This document shows positions 11,594 to 20,212 of a stretch of 34,223 nt of DNA, piece by piece. The notes under the pieces are model-generated. The model did no database searches, had not been told where the DNA came from, and was given only the letters and a program-made list of their open reading frames with translations. Position 1 is the stretch's first letter; every line of letters starts with the position of its first letter. A program made the position numbers and the translations under genes. Source of the stretch: Candidatus Melainabacteria bacterium (lineage in GTDB: Bacteria > Cyanobacteriota > Vampirovibrionia > LMEP-6097); assembly GCA_018695135.1 (NCBI GenBank), contig JABHOV010000079.1:1-34223 (forward strand), read 5' to 3'.

Positions 11594-14455
11594 ATGGCAA
11601 CACCAATAACAGGATTAAATAATCAAAACGTTCTTCAAGATAGAGAAGACGGAGGTTCTACAACATCAAAATCATCTAACGGTGCGGATGCTTTATTGAA
11701 TCTATATGCTGACGGCGGCAAAAGAGAGGGCATGGAAAATGCTCCAAAAACAATTAAAACAATTGGCTCAGTTGAAACTGACGAAGCAAGAGTTCAAGAG
11801 ATTGAAGCCAAATTCAAATCAGCACTTGATGAAGCAATGAGTGCAAGTAACGACAATGGTCTTAAGGTACTTGATGATCCAGATGGACTAGTTGCAAAAA
11901 AACTAGTAGCACTTTCACCCAAAGCAGTTGAGTCATACTCTACATTAATTAGAGAAGCTCAAAAACAACTTGGAGAATTAGGGCATGATGCACCTGTACT
12001 TAAAGACGAAGAAAATCTCAAAAGATTTTTCAACATTGCAAGTATGAATGTTGGTGATGATGAAGATGGTGTCAAACTCAAGGATCAAGCCAGACAAGTC
12101 ATTAGACAAATCAGAGAATACAAAGGTGGCAAAAGTGTAGATCCATCAATCGAAAAACTTCTTTTTGCTAACGATGCAACAGATTTTATTGACCAACTTA
12201 AAAACATGGTTAAATCCGGTGGGCTTAAGGTTTTCTCTAGAGAGAATGATGGAAGCGTTGGGCGCAAAGTAGTTAAGCTTGTCAAAGGTTTTGGAGATCT
12301 GCAAGAACACGCAGCATCAGTATTAATGGCCAAAGTTGATGAATTACTTACTGGTTCGCCAGATAGAGAACTTATTGATAACTTAACCAAAACTGAGGTT
12401 GATGCTTTATTCTCATTAAGACATACTATTGCTAGAGATTTCAATGCAATTAGTAGTAATGAGCTTTCTAAAAAATATGACGGCATAGATCACCTAACTG
12501 GTGCAGAAAAAGAAAATGCTGAAGCAAGCCTCGCTAGAATTGCTGATATTCAAAGAGGAATTGGCGCTCTTTATAACGCCAGAACTAGAAAAGAATATCA
12601 AGATGCTCAAGCAAGCCTTGCAAAAATTCACGTAAGCAACTTTAGCGAAAAATACAAAATTGCTCATGGTGTTGCTAGAGCTGATGATGTGCTTAGACAA
12701 CTTAAGTCAGTTGAGAAGAGTGATATACCACAAACAGTAGTAATCCCAACTTCTTTCCTTTCAGATTCACCTGAAAACAAGATTGCTTTTATTAGAGATA
12801 CTTATAGTAATGCAACCAAGACTCTTAATTTTATTGAAATAGAAAAGCCAGATAGAACTAAAATCACTTCTGATCAAGCACGTACACAAGCACTGGCTTT
12901 AGTTGAAGCCAACAAAGCACAAAACAATGATCACACAGTACAGCTGTCTGATAATACAGTAGTAAAATTATCAACTTTGAGAGCTTTTGTTGATGCAACA
13001 GCAACATCAGCAGAACCAGATGAAAGAGATAAAACAAAATGGGCTGATGATGATTCTTATACTAACCTATTGAATAAAATCCAAGATGGAATATTTGGCA
13101 AAGAAGATAAGGATTATCAAGCGAGAAAGAAAGATGCAGAGGACACACTCAACTCAATCAAAAGTAATTTTAATGCAAATATTTATGAAGAAACTCAAAC
13201 TGCCTCAGAGATATTGGCTGAATTAACTGATGAACAAAATCAAACACTCATAAATAAATTAGAAGATACAACGGCAAGCTTTGGGGCTTGGACTATGGTT
13301 CTATCAAATGAGAACGAAGAAAAAATTGCTCAAATCCGATCATTAGTAACCGATGCTAAGAATGATTTATTACTAGCAGACAACGATATCAAACGTAGAG
13401 AAGATGATGAATACAAAATCCTCTATAGACCACTTGGCAAGAATGCTGAAACAGTGGCTTTCGCTGTAAGAAATGCAGTGATGGATTACTTAGTAAGTGA
13501 AGAGGATAATGAATTTACTCAGCAAGCTCGAAATCTTTTAACAAAAGAGACCAAGGATGCACTTAAAGATGAACAAGTTGCATACTTACAAGCAATGCGT
13601 AATTCAAGTGAGTCATTGATCAAGGAAGGCTATAGTATATATCAAAAAGAAGAAAGCTCAGAATTATTCAATAAATTAGGGATGACTTCTGATCTTGATA
13701 TTAACAAGTTCTACACTGAAGACAATGGTGGCTTAAAATCGATCATCCAAACAATAGATAACTTAGCTGGCATCACAGGGGAAGGCACTAAATCACAACA
13801 TTATTCTGGGTCTTATACATTTAGTTCAACTGAACGAGCTCTACTCACAAGAGACGATAATTTAGAAACAGATCAAGCTACACAAATCAAGTCAAGAGCA
13901 GAGAAATTAGTAATCATAACTACTAAGTTACAAGAACTCGCAAGAACAACTGCTACTCATGATGAATTAACAGCTGCTCTTAAATCAGACACTACTCTCA
14001 GCAACATGTTTAGTAATCTAGTTACTAGCAAAGAGAAGGTTGAACCTATTCTTAAACGCTTAGAGTCAATTGGTGAGCAAGTTAAAGACGAAGAAAAGTC
14101 ACTTAAAGAAACTAGAAAAGAACTAGAAGCTTGGACAGCATCAGGTAATAGCGAAGGTATTTTTGGATATTCAACAGGCAAAAGCTTTTTGACAGGATCA
14201 ATTAAATACTTACAAAATATCGTAAGCAGAATGTTCTCACATGCTAGTGATTCTGTTAAGAAACAACACACAGAAGAACTTGGTAAAAGGATAGAAGGTG
14301 CTGTTAAAGACCTTGATACTACTAATCCTTTTGAAGAAGCAGCAGCAAGTGCTCTAAATCAATTTGCAACAGTTGATAAAGTAGCAACTTACCAAAAAGC
14401 TAGAAATTTAGCTAGAGAGATTGCAGCAACTTCAGACAGTACTGATTCAGTATAA
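11594..14455 (+). CDS. Unrecognised large helical protein (953 aa), first gene of the unknown cluster
   Basis: I recognise no family. The first 60 residues are polar and disordered (ATPITGLNNQ, DGGSTTSKSSNGADALL). The remainder is nearly all charged helix with no signal peptide, membrane span or cysteine cluster. A clear coiled-coil stretch spans about 810-847 (EPILKRLESIGEQVKDEEKS, LKETRKELEAW). A Gly/Phe patch follows (GIFGYSTGKSFLTGSIKYLQ, then NIVSRMF), the most hydrophobic part. The start at 11594 is backed by the SD AAAGGAAAAG and a strong doubled promoter. An intrinsic terminator follows, so it is a single-gene unit, though next to the B-C operon. A structural, scaffold or secreted-effector role are all possible; none is shown. 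Confidence 0.85.
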   Translation: MATPITGLNNQNVLQDREDGGSTTSKSSNGADALLNLYADGGKREGMENAPKTIKTIGSVETDEARVQEIEAKFKSALDEAMSASNDNGLKVLDDPDGLVAKKLVALSPKAVESYSTLIREAQKQLGELGHDAPVLKDEENLKRFFNIASMNVGDDEDGVKLKDQARQVIRQIREYKGGKSVDPSIEKLLFANDATDFIDQLKNMVKSGGLKVFSRENDGSVGRKVVKLVKGFGDLQEHAASVLMAKVDELLTGSPDRELIDNLTKTEVDALFSLRHTIARDFNAISSNELSKKYDGIDHLTGAEKENAEASLARIADIQRGIGALYNARTRKEYQDAQASLAKIHVSNFSEKYKIAHGVARADDVLRQLKSVEKSDIPQTVVIPTSFLSDSPENKIAFIRDTYSNATKTLNFIEIEKPDRTKITSDQARTQALALVEANKAQNNDHTVQLSDNTVVKLSTLRAFVDATATSAEPDERDKTKWADDDSYTNLLNKIQDGIFGKEDKDYQARKKDAEDTLNSIKSNFNANIYEETQTASEILAELTDEQNQTLINKLEDTTASFGAWTMVLSNENEEKIAQIRSLVTDAKNDLLLADNDIKRREDDEYKILYRPLGKNAETVAFAVRNAVMDYLVSEEDNEFTQQARNLLTKETKDALKDEQVAYLQAMRNSSESLIKEGYSIYQKEESSELFNKLGMTSDLDINKFYTEDNGGLKSIIQTIDNLAGITGEGTKSQHYSGSYTFSSTERALLTRDDNLETDQATQIKSRAEKLVIITTKLQELARTTATHDELTAALKSDTTLSNMFSNLVTSKEKVEPILKRLESIGEQVKDEEKSLKETRKELEAWTASGNSEGIFGYSTGKSFLTGSIKYLQNIVSRMFSHASDSVKKQHTEELGKRIEGAVKDLDTTNPFEEAAASALNQFATVDKVATYQKARNLAREIAATSDSTDSV

Positions 14456-14483
14456 TTAAGTAAATAATATAGTTAAATTCATT

Positions 14484-14510
14484 AAAACAGCCCTAAATAG
14501 GGCTGTTTTT
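14484..14510 (+). terminator. Intrinsic terminator after the 953-aa gene
   Basis: AAAACAGCCCT-AAAT-AGGGCTGTTTT followed by TG is a perfect 11-bp stem with a tetraloop and U-tract, the best classical terminator in the window. Confidence 0.92.
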
Positions 14511-14536
14511 GTTATTAGGTATTGTCAAATCTCCAC

Positions 14537-14542
14537 TATAAT
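14537..14542 (+). promoter_or_regulatory. -10 of the 740-aa gene
   Basis: A perfect TATAAT lies 26 nt before the ATG at 14569. The expected -35 position has no good match. The promoter follows directly on the terminator of the 953-aa gene. Confidence 0.5.
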
Positions 14543-14568
14543 TTGCTTTGTATATGTGAGCTATAAAG

Positions 14569-16791
14569 ATGATACAAATCAGCCCACAACAAATATTCGC
14601 CGGCAGAGCAGCTAACGCTAACAGTGCAGCTATTGATGCTTCAATAATAAATGATCAATTTGATGCAACGAAAACATTGCTTGGACTTGTAGAGCGTCAT
14701 GGTCAAGGTGCCAGAGTAAGCAACAGAAAACCAGAGAATATCGAACTAATTAAAAAAGCATTGAGTAACTTAAGTACTGAATTACTAGAGAAGAAATCAA
14801 CGGCAGGTAGATTAGTTGACACTGGTCTAAGCTATCTGCCAGGAACAAGCACAAGTAGACTAAGAGCAGCAACAAGAGCGAATACTGAATCGTCATTATT
14901 CAATAACCAAGAAGTCTTAACACTAATTACTGCTATGGCTCGAGAAGCTAATAACAGCACAAATCTTCCAATGGATATTCGAGATGAAGCTAGAAAAACT
15001 TTAAATACTTGGTTAAATACAACTCGCCTAGCAGGGTCCGCAATTGAAAAAGATAGCACCGAAATTAAAAGAAGAGAGCAAAGAGCTTATACAGCAACTG
15101 ACGCTGTTAAACAAATCATTACTGGTACCAACCAAACTGAAAGGCTAAGAGGTGCAGCCACAATAATTGAATTAGCAAGCAAAACAGGTAAAAAAGAAAA
15201 CAGCCTTAGCCATTACTTAGATAAAATAGAAGACTCTTTTAGCCCCAATGGTCATATAATTCGAGAGATAGTGGGCAAAGAAGTTAATGACGCAATTGCT
15301 GGACTACCTGACTTGATGAAAAACCCTGACTTGGTTATGAGCGAAGACATTAGTCTAGTACATGATCTTAAGGCTTCAGTATCACAATTAATCCAGCATA
15401 CTGGTAAATCTAATAGAATAACATCTGCTTTTATTGAATTACTTAACACAGACTTCGACACTAAGCACCACAAGCTTGCCTTAGATAAAATACACGAGAT
15501 CATTCAAGATTTTTCTGATCAGCATAGTAAATTCGATAAACTCCATAAAGGTTACATGCAGATTGAAACAGAATTGAACTCTAGCGAAAATGACAACTCA
15601 ACAGTTAGGTATGAATTCATGACCAAGAAGCAATTACAAGAACTTGCTACTGTTCACGGACTCTCTGTTACTGGTCAAACCAGAGCAAGATTAATTACTC
15701 AATTAAAAGCCAGTACTTCAACTAATGCTGCAACCATTTTAGTAACAAGAGACAATATTGATATCGCCAATAGGCTTAAAGTAGATGCGAAGAATAAAAT
15801 GGACCTCATTACCAATAGTTTTAAAAAAGAAACAGACAAACTCAAAAAGGCATTTGTCGAGCTTCCAAGCTTAGCTACTGCGTTTTATGAAATGGTTGGC
15901 CCAAGACTTGGTATGGGCATTACTGGCACTGACGAATATCATGAAATATTTCCAGAACAAAGAAAAACACTTGAAGCAAACATCAAAAATGAGTTTAAGG
16001 AAGAAAAGAAAACGCTGACTGACAAAATTGACAGCCTTGAAGCTCAAAGCAGAACAATAAATACAAAAGCACAAGGTCAAAGAACCAAGCTTTTGTCTTA
16101 TATCAAAGATGATTTGAAACTTAATGAACCAGGAACTACTCAGTCATGGCTTAAAGCATTAGACAGTATTAGAAATGAAAGATCGAATCCTCATTTAGAT
16201 CCTCTTTACGAAAAACTACTTTTAATTAAACAAGACATTGAAAGCAATGGAACTGTTGACGATGACACTCTTGTTAGCACTTCTCATTTATTAATTAGTT
16301 TTGTTCAAGCGGAAAAAGAATTAGATCAATTGGCATCTAAAACTCCTTTATCAACTTTCAAAGCTCATGCTGGCAATATTGATCCAACATCACCAATGTC
16401 TACAACTGACGAATTATATAACGCCTCTATTACTGTCACTAACTTAGAAAGAGAACTCGCTAACTTATCAGCAAAAGCAGAAGACGCACAGACAAGAATA
16501 GATAGAATCAATAAGCCCGAGCAATTAGAGGAAATGGTTAAGTCTGAAATGGAAGCAAAATTCAGTAGCAGAGTAGTTAATTCATATAATGCATTAGTTC
16601 ATATTGGGATAATCACCGAACAGAATCTAGATAAAGTAGTTACAGATCTTGAACAAACAGCAACCTATTACAGAACAAATCAAAGTAATTTTGAAACAGA
16701 GTCAATAGGAGAAGTAATACTTGCTGCCTTTAATTACATTGTCAATTTATTTAAAAACGGATATCAAGGTGCACTCAAAGAAAAAGAATAG
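14569..16791 (+). CDS. Unrecognised large helical protein with SAP-like motif (740 aa)
   Basis: No full-length family recognised. Residues about 349-381 (EFMTKKQLQELATVHGLSVT then GQTRARLITQLKAS) match the SAP helix-extended-helix pattern (LkxxeLkelaxxxGLxxxGxKxxLixRL), which binds DNA or RNA. The rest is charged helix: an N-terminal Ala/Asn-rich segment, a basic loop around 80-105 (YLPGTSTSRLRAATRA) and coiled-coil stretches near 465-505 and 625-660. The final 30 residues are amphipathic (GEVILAAFNYIVNLFKNGYQ). No catalytic motif, signal peptide or membrane span is evident. The start ATG 14569 has only a weak GAG-type SD. The 129-aa gene follows 18 nt later. A nucleic-acid-associated structural role is a reasonable guess. 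Confidence 0.83.
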   Translation: MIQISPQQIFAGRAANANSAAIDASIINDQFDATKTLLGLVERHGQGARVSNRKPENIELIKKALSNLSTELLEKKSTAGRLVDTGLSYLPGTSTSRLRAATRANTESSLFNNQEVLTLITAMAREANNSTNLPMDIRDEARKTLNTWLNTTRLAGSAIEKDSTEIKRREQRAYTATDAVKQIITGTNQTERLRGAATIIELASKTGKKENSLSHYLDKIEDSFSPNGHIIREIVGKEVNDAIAGLPDLMKNPDLVMSEDISLVHDLKASVSQLIQHTGKSNRITSAFIELLNTDFDTKHHKLALDKIHEIIQDFSDQHSKFDKLHKGYMQIETELNSSENDNSTVRYEFMTKKQLQELATVHGLSVTGQTRARLITQLKASTSTNAATILVTRDNIDIANRLKVDAKNKMDLITNSFKKETDKLKKAFVELPSLATAFYEMVGPRLGMGITGTDEYHEIFPEQRKTLEANIKNEFKEEKKTLTDKIDSLEAQSRTINTKAQGQRTKLLSYIKDDLKLNEPGTTQSWLKALDSIRNERSNPHLDPLYEKLLLIKQDIESNGTVDDDTLVSTSHLLISFVQAEKELDQLASKTPLSTFKAHAGNIDPTSPMSTTDELYNASITVTNLERELANLSAKAEDAQTRIDRINKPEQLEEMVKSEMEAKFSSRVVNSYNALVHIGIITEQNLDKVVTDLEQTATYYRTNQSNFETESIGEVILAAFNYIVNLFKNGYQGALKEKE

Positions 16792-16809
16792 TAAAATAAG
16801 GAACAACCA

Positions 16810-17199
16810 ATGTCATCAAAATACCAAGCATTATTAAAAACCAAAACCAATATTGCTTTAGCCGAAGCAGAAGACGAGAATGCCAAATTTGCACATCATC
16901 TAATTAAATGCTTAGATAAAGGTTCTGACTGGTTACAAATAGAAACTATTAAGAATCTCAAATACTTTAGCGAATTTGATTTTGTACGTAAATCATTAAT
17001 ATGTAAATATCAAAAAACAGATAGTATTAAAGTAAAACAAGCTATTAAAGATTTACATGATGGTTTATTAAATACATCAGACATTGATCAATTAATTCAG
17101 GATTATTCAGAACCTGAATTAATAGATGATTCAAAGGAAAAATCGCCTGAGCCAATGATTGACTCTCGAGAGCTCCAATTTAGAAAAAATCAATATTAA
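16810..17199 (+). CDS. Unrecognised small protein, HEAT-like helices and acidic tail (129 aa)
   Basis: The gene follows the 740-aa gene by 18 nt with the SD AAGGA and so belongs to its operon. The middle part (DWLQIETIKNLKYFSEFDFV, then KVKQAIKDLHDGLLN) looks like one or two HEAT-type helical repeats, which usually serve protein binding. The last 30 residues are acidic and Pro/Ser-rich (PELIDDSKEKSPEPMIDSRE), a likely disordered tail. It could be a partner or chaperone for the large proteins encoded before it; this is inference from position and size. Confidence 0.7.
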   Translation: MSSKYQALLKTKTNIALAEAEDENAKFAHHLIKCLDKGSDWLQIETIKNLKYFSEFDFVRKSLICKYQKTDSIKVKQAIKDLHDGLLNTSDIDQLIQDYSEPELIDDSKEKSPEPMIDSRELQFRKNQY

Positions 17200-17239
17200 T
17201 CAAAATTACACAAATCTAATCTACACCTGCACCAGCCAT

Positions 17240-17248
17240 TGCTAAAAT
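17240..17248 (+). promoter_or_regulatory. Extended -10 of thyX
   Basis: TGcTAAAAT ends 7 nt before the ATG at 17256, which predicts a leaderless transcript. No SD is present. Confidence 0.55.
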
Positions 17249-17255
17249 AATACAC

Positions 17256-18038
17256 ATGGCGCAAACAACAGACACTACCGAAAACAAATCTAACGAAATA
17301 ACGAAAGACACAAGCAATCCACTCTTTGCTGATCTTGGAGTACTCGGTCACATGGAACTACTTGATGTCATGGGTGATGATTTATCAATCGTCAACGCTG
17401 CTAGAGTTAGTTACCACTCTGAGTCCGATGAGTTTCAGCCGCGAGACAAAAAACTAATCAAGTTCTTAGCCAAGCACAAACACTGGACACCGTTTGAACA
17501 AAACTCCATCAAGTTTAGAGTTAAGTGTCCTATCTATATCGCTCGTCAATGGATGAAGCACAGATGCTGGGTCTTTAATGAGATTTCAGCTCGTTACACA
17601 GTTTTTGACAACACAGTTTATCAGCCAGCTGATTTTCGCGAGCAAGCAGAAATAAACAAACAAGCAAGTGTAGAAGCGCAAGATCTCAACCAGGACCTAG
17701 CTGCCGAGATCTACCATGATGCTTATAGCAAAGCTGTTGAGTCTTACAACAAACTACTCGAGATAGGTGTTTGCCGCGAGCAAGCACGTGGAATTCTTCC
17801 TGTAGGCTCGCACACAGAATTCATTACCACCGTCAACCTACGTAACTACATGCACTGGTACATACTGCGCGCACCAAGCGACGCACAATGGGAAATTCAA
17901 CAATACGCCAAAGCCTCACTAGAATTGGTTAAACAAAGATTCCCTGTTGCAATTGAGTGTTTTGAAGAGCTGAGAGCAGAAGAAGCGCAAGAAGCTATCA
18001 AACTAGCTGAGCTGAAAGCTGCTGCCAAGAATAATTAG
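17256..18038 (+). CDS. thyX: Flavin-dependent thymidylate synthase
   Basis: ThyX makes dTMP from dUMP with methylenetetrahydrofolate, FAD and NADPH. The 260-aa protein has a short disordered N-terminal tail (about 20 aa), then NAARVSYHSESDEFQPRDKK and HWTPFEQNSIKFRVKCPIYI. The ThyX signature RHRx7S appears as KHRCWVFNEISARYT: the first Arg is Lys (K101), with H102, R103 and S111 kept. Downstream blocks CREQARGILPVGSHTEF and NLRNYMHWYILRAPSDAQWE match the folate/dUMP-binding part. No thyA is visible here. The lysine substitution is conservative and does not argue against activity. Confidence 0.95.
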   Translation: MAQTTDTTENKSNEITKDTSNPLFADLGVLGHMELLDVMGDDLSIVNAARVSYHSESDEFQPRDKKLIKFLAKHKHWTPFEQNSIKFRVKCPIYIARQWMKHRCWVFNEISARYTVFDNTVYQPADFREQAEINKQASVEAQDLNQDLAAEIYHDAYSKAVESYNKLLEIGVCREQARGILPVGSHTEFITTVNLRNYMHWYILRAPSDAQWEIQQYAKASLELVKQRFPVAIECFEELRAEEAQEAIKLAELKAAAKNN

Positions 18039-18082
18039 ACCTGTTGTGAAAACATCGCTTGAGCATAATCAGGACTGACAAC

Positions 18083-18111
18083 TCTATTAAGAACTAAAGC
18101 TCTTTAATAGA
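18083..18111. terminator. Hairpin between thyX and the DUF4143 gene
   Basis: TCTATTAAGA and TCTTTAATAGA arms overlap the end of the DUF4143 gene between convergent genes. No U-tract follows, so its role as terminator is uncertain. Confidence 0.35.
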
Positions 18112-19256
18112 CCGACATGATTTGTAATTAGAGCAATGTCTCGATTTTGCTCTTGACTTGACGTTGTCACAAGAGTTTTATTAACACATTGCTTAGGAAA
18201 CAAAGCTTCAAAATACTCTAAAGAATCAAAAAAACTAGAACTTACAGTTTCTGCTGACTTGATTTCTATCGGTCTTAAAGTTTCCGCTTCTTTATATACA
18301 AGATCAACCTCTTTACGCTTATCTCTATAATAAAAGAGACTGGGTCTAATACCTTGGTTATAAAAATACTTAAGAAGGTCAACGATGACTAAGTTCTCAA
18401 ACAGAGAGCCTCTCATACTATGATTAGAGACTTGATCTGGAGACCTGATATCTAGCAATAAGCTTGCTAAGCCAATATCATAGAAATATAATTTCGGTGC
18501 CTTAACTAGCTGTTTATTAATATTGGCGTTATAAGAAGGATGTAGGTATATCACATAGCTCATTTCTAATAAATGAAGCCAAGACTTAACCGTAGGTTGA
18601 GAAACACCAAGATCTTCACTAATGTTACTCATATTCAATACCTGCCCAACTCTAGCAGCACACATCTTCATGAATTTGCGAAATAAACTTAGATCAGAAA
18701 TCTTAGCCGAGTCTCTTAAATCTCTTTCTAAATATGTTTGAATATAATCCTCTAAAATAATTTGAGCATCGACAGACTTATCATAAATCTTGGGATAGAA
18801 ACCAGTGAAAATTAAATTATCAACATCAAATAAATCTATCTTATAGTTTTTTTTTAATTCATTACAAGAGAAGGGTAATAGCTTCACTAAACCTGTTCTA
18901 CCAGCCAAGGATTGTGTTAATTGTTCTAACAAAGCAAAATTTTGACTGCCAGTAAGAATAAACATCGAATTCATCTTACGTTCATCAACAATCACTTGAA
19001 TATAAGAAAATAAATCTGGTGCTCTTTGTATCTCATCAATTACAGCCCCGTCTTTAAATCTTGCAAGAAAGCCTTCAGGATCTTCAAGAGCAAAGTCTCT
19101 TTCTCTTGGGTTTTCCAGATTTACATAAGGTTTATCCTTAAATATCTTTTTTACTAACGTAGTCTTGCCAGATTGTCTGGGACCCGTCAAGGTTATAACC
19201 TCATAGATCTTAGAAATTTTTTTGATATAAGTTTCAATATCTCTTAAAGCAGTCAT
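18087..19256 (-). CDS. AAA-family ATPase with DUF4143 domain
   Basis: A P-loop ATPase of the AAA_14/DUF4143 family, common in bacteria and archaea and of largely unknown function. Walker A GPRQSGKTT is at 25-33 and Walker B GAVIDEIQRAP at 70-80. The sensor block FILTGSQNFALLEQLTQSLA with GRT follows. A winged-helix-like stretch (NISEDLGVSQPTVKSWLHLL) then leads into DUF4143. The C-terminus has KEVDLVYKEAETLRPIEIKS, resembling a PD-(D/E)xK nuclease-like core. It is 389 aa and appears complete. A single-gene unit with its own promoter; a palindrome ACCACAGTGGT lies in the promoter spacer. A mobile or defence-type accessory role is possible but not shown. Confidence 0.88.
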   Translation of the reverse strand: MTALRDIETYIKKISKIYEVITLTGPRQSGKTTLVKKIFKDKPYVNLENPRERDFALEDPEGFLARFKDGAVIDEIQRAPDLFSYIQVIVDERKMNSMFILTGSQNFALLEQLTQSLAGRTGLVKLLPFSCNELKKNYKIDLFDVDNLIFTGFYPKIYDKSVDAQIILEDYIQTYLERDLRDSAKISDLSLFRKFMKMCAARVGQVLNMSNISEDLGVSQPTVKSWLHLLEMSYVIYLHPSYNANINKQLVKAPKLYFYDIGLASLLLDIRSPDQVSNHSMRGSLFENLVIVDLLKYFYNQGIRPSLFYYRDKRKEVDLVYKEAETLRPIEIKSAETVSSSFFDSLEYFEALFPKQCVNKTLVTTSSQEQNRDIALITNHVGLLKSFSS

Positions 19257-19262
19257 ATCTAT

Positions 19263-19290
19263 ATCCTACCACAGTGGTGGATAAATTCAA
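19263..19290 (-). promoter_or_regulatory. Promoter with embedded palindrome for the DUF4143 gene
   Basis: On the minus strand TTGAAT and TAGGAT are spaced by 16 nt, and the -10 ends 6 nt before the ATG at 19256. The palindrome ACCACtGTGGT fills the 3' part of the spacer and touches the -10, a typical repressor position. Confidence 0.5.
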
Positions 19291-19312
19291 ACCCCGACTT
19301 TAGATTTATCCA

Positions 19313-20212
19313 CTATTGAGCCATCAAACTAAGCAAAATAGCCTTCTGAGCATGCAATCTATTTTCTGCTTGATTAAGTATTGTGGCTTCGTGCTTATCA
19401 ATTACTTCAGTAGTAATTTCTTCACCACGATGAGCAGGCAGGCAATGCAAGACTATCGCTTCTGGTTTTGCGTATTCATCTAAAAGCTTCATGCTAATTT
19501 GATAACCGGAAAATATTTTTTTACGTCTAACAGCATCCCTTTCTTGTCCCATACTAGACCAAACATCTGTGTAAATAACGTCTGCGTCTTGAGTTGCTTC
19601 AGCGACACTATGGGTGAGAGTAGTAAATTCAGATCTAAACTCTTCACTCGGTTCATACTCTAAAGGAGAAGCTACTGACAATTGGATACCTAACTTGGTG
19701 CAAGCAAGCATTAGTGAATGCACAGTGTTGTTACCGTCACCGACATAAGCGATCTTGAGTCCTTTGAAGCTACCGAAGTGCTCTTTAATGGTGAGCAAGT
19801 CTGCCATGGTTTGGCAAGGATGTTCAAGGTCACTAAGTCCGTTGATAATTGGGATAGTAGCAAAGCTAGCAGTCTCAGTTAGAACTTCATGACCAAAAGT
19901 TCTAATCATCAAAGCATCAAGATAGCATGACATTACTTTGGCAACATCAGAGCGAGCTTCGCGCTCACCAATTTGAATCTCACTACTATTAAGTACAAGC
20001 ACCGAACCACCGAGTTGTTTCATGCCAACATCAAAACTAATACGAGTACGCAAGCTTGGCTTTTCAAAAATCAAACCAAGAGATTTTCCTCGAAGTAATT
20101 TAGTCTGATCCTTTCCTTTCTTGACCTCTTTTTTAAGTTCTGCAGCCCGGTCCAAAAGAGCAAGCAGCTCTTTTTTGTTGACATCATCTATACTCAAGAA
20201 ATTCTTTACCAT
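19313..20212 (-). CDS. argF: Ornithine carbamoyltransferase
   Basis: Transfers the carbamoyl group from carbamoyl phosphate to ornithine, giving citrulline in arginine biosynthesis. The 299-aa protein carries the carbamoyl-phosphate motif as KPSLRTR (53-57; STRTR in many OTCases), GGSVLVLNSSEIQIGERE, HPCQTMADLL (131-140), IAYVGDGNN, TDVWSSMGQE and the ornithine-site HCLPAHRGEEI (256-266). The DVWSSMGQE and HCLP motifs identify OTCase and not aspartate carbamoyltransferase. The start at 20212 lies 7 nt inside the end of mazG, so the two are coupled. No other arginine genes are in the window. Confidence 0.95.
   Translation of the reverse strand: MVKNFLSIDDVNKKELLALLDRAAELKKEVKKGKDQTKLLRGKSLGLIFEKPSLRTRISFDVGMKQLGGSVLVLNSSEIQIGEREARSDVAKVMSCYLDALMIRTFGHEVLTETASFATIPIINGLSDLEHPCQTMADLLTIKEHFGSFKGLKIAYVGDGNNTVHSLMLACTKLGIQLSVASPLEYEPSEEFRSEFTTLTHSVAEATQDADVIYTDVWSSMGQERDAVRRKKIFSGYQISMKLLDEYAKPEAIVLHCLPAHRGEEITTEVIDKHEATILNQAENRLHAQKAILLSLMAQ

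Noticed and set aside
11594-17199. Prophage region
   Set aside because: No capsid, portal, terminase, integrase or lysis motif is recognisable, and flanking genes are ordinary; phage origin stays only a speculation.
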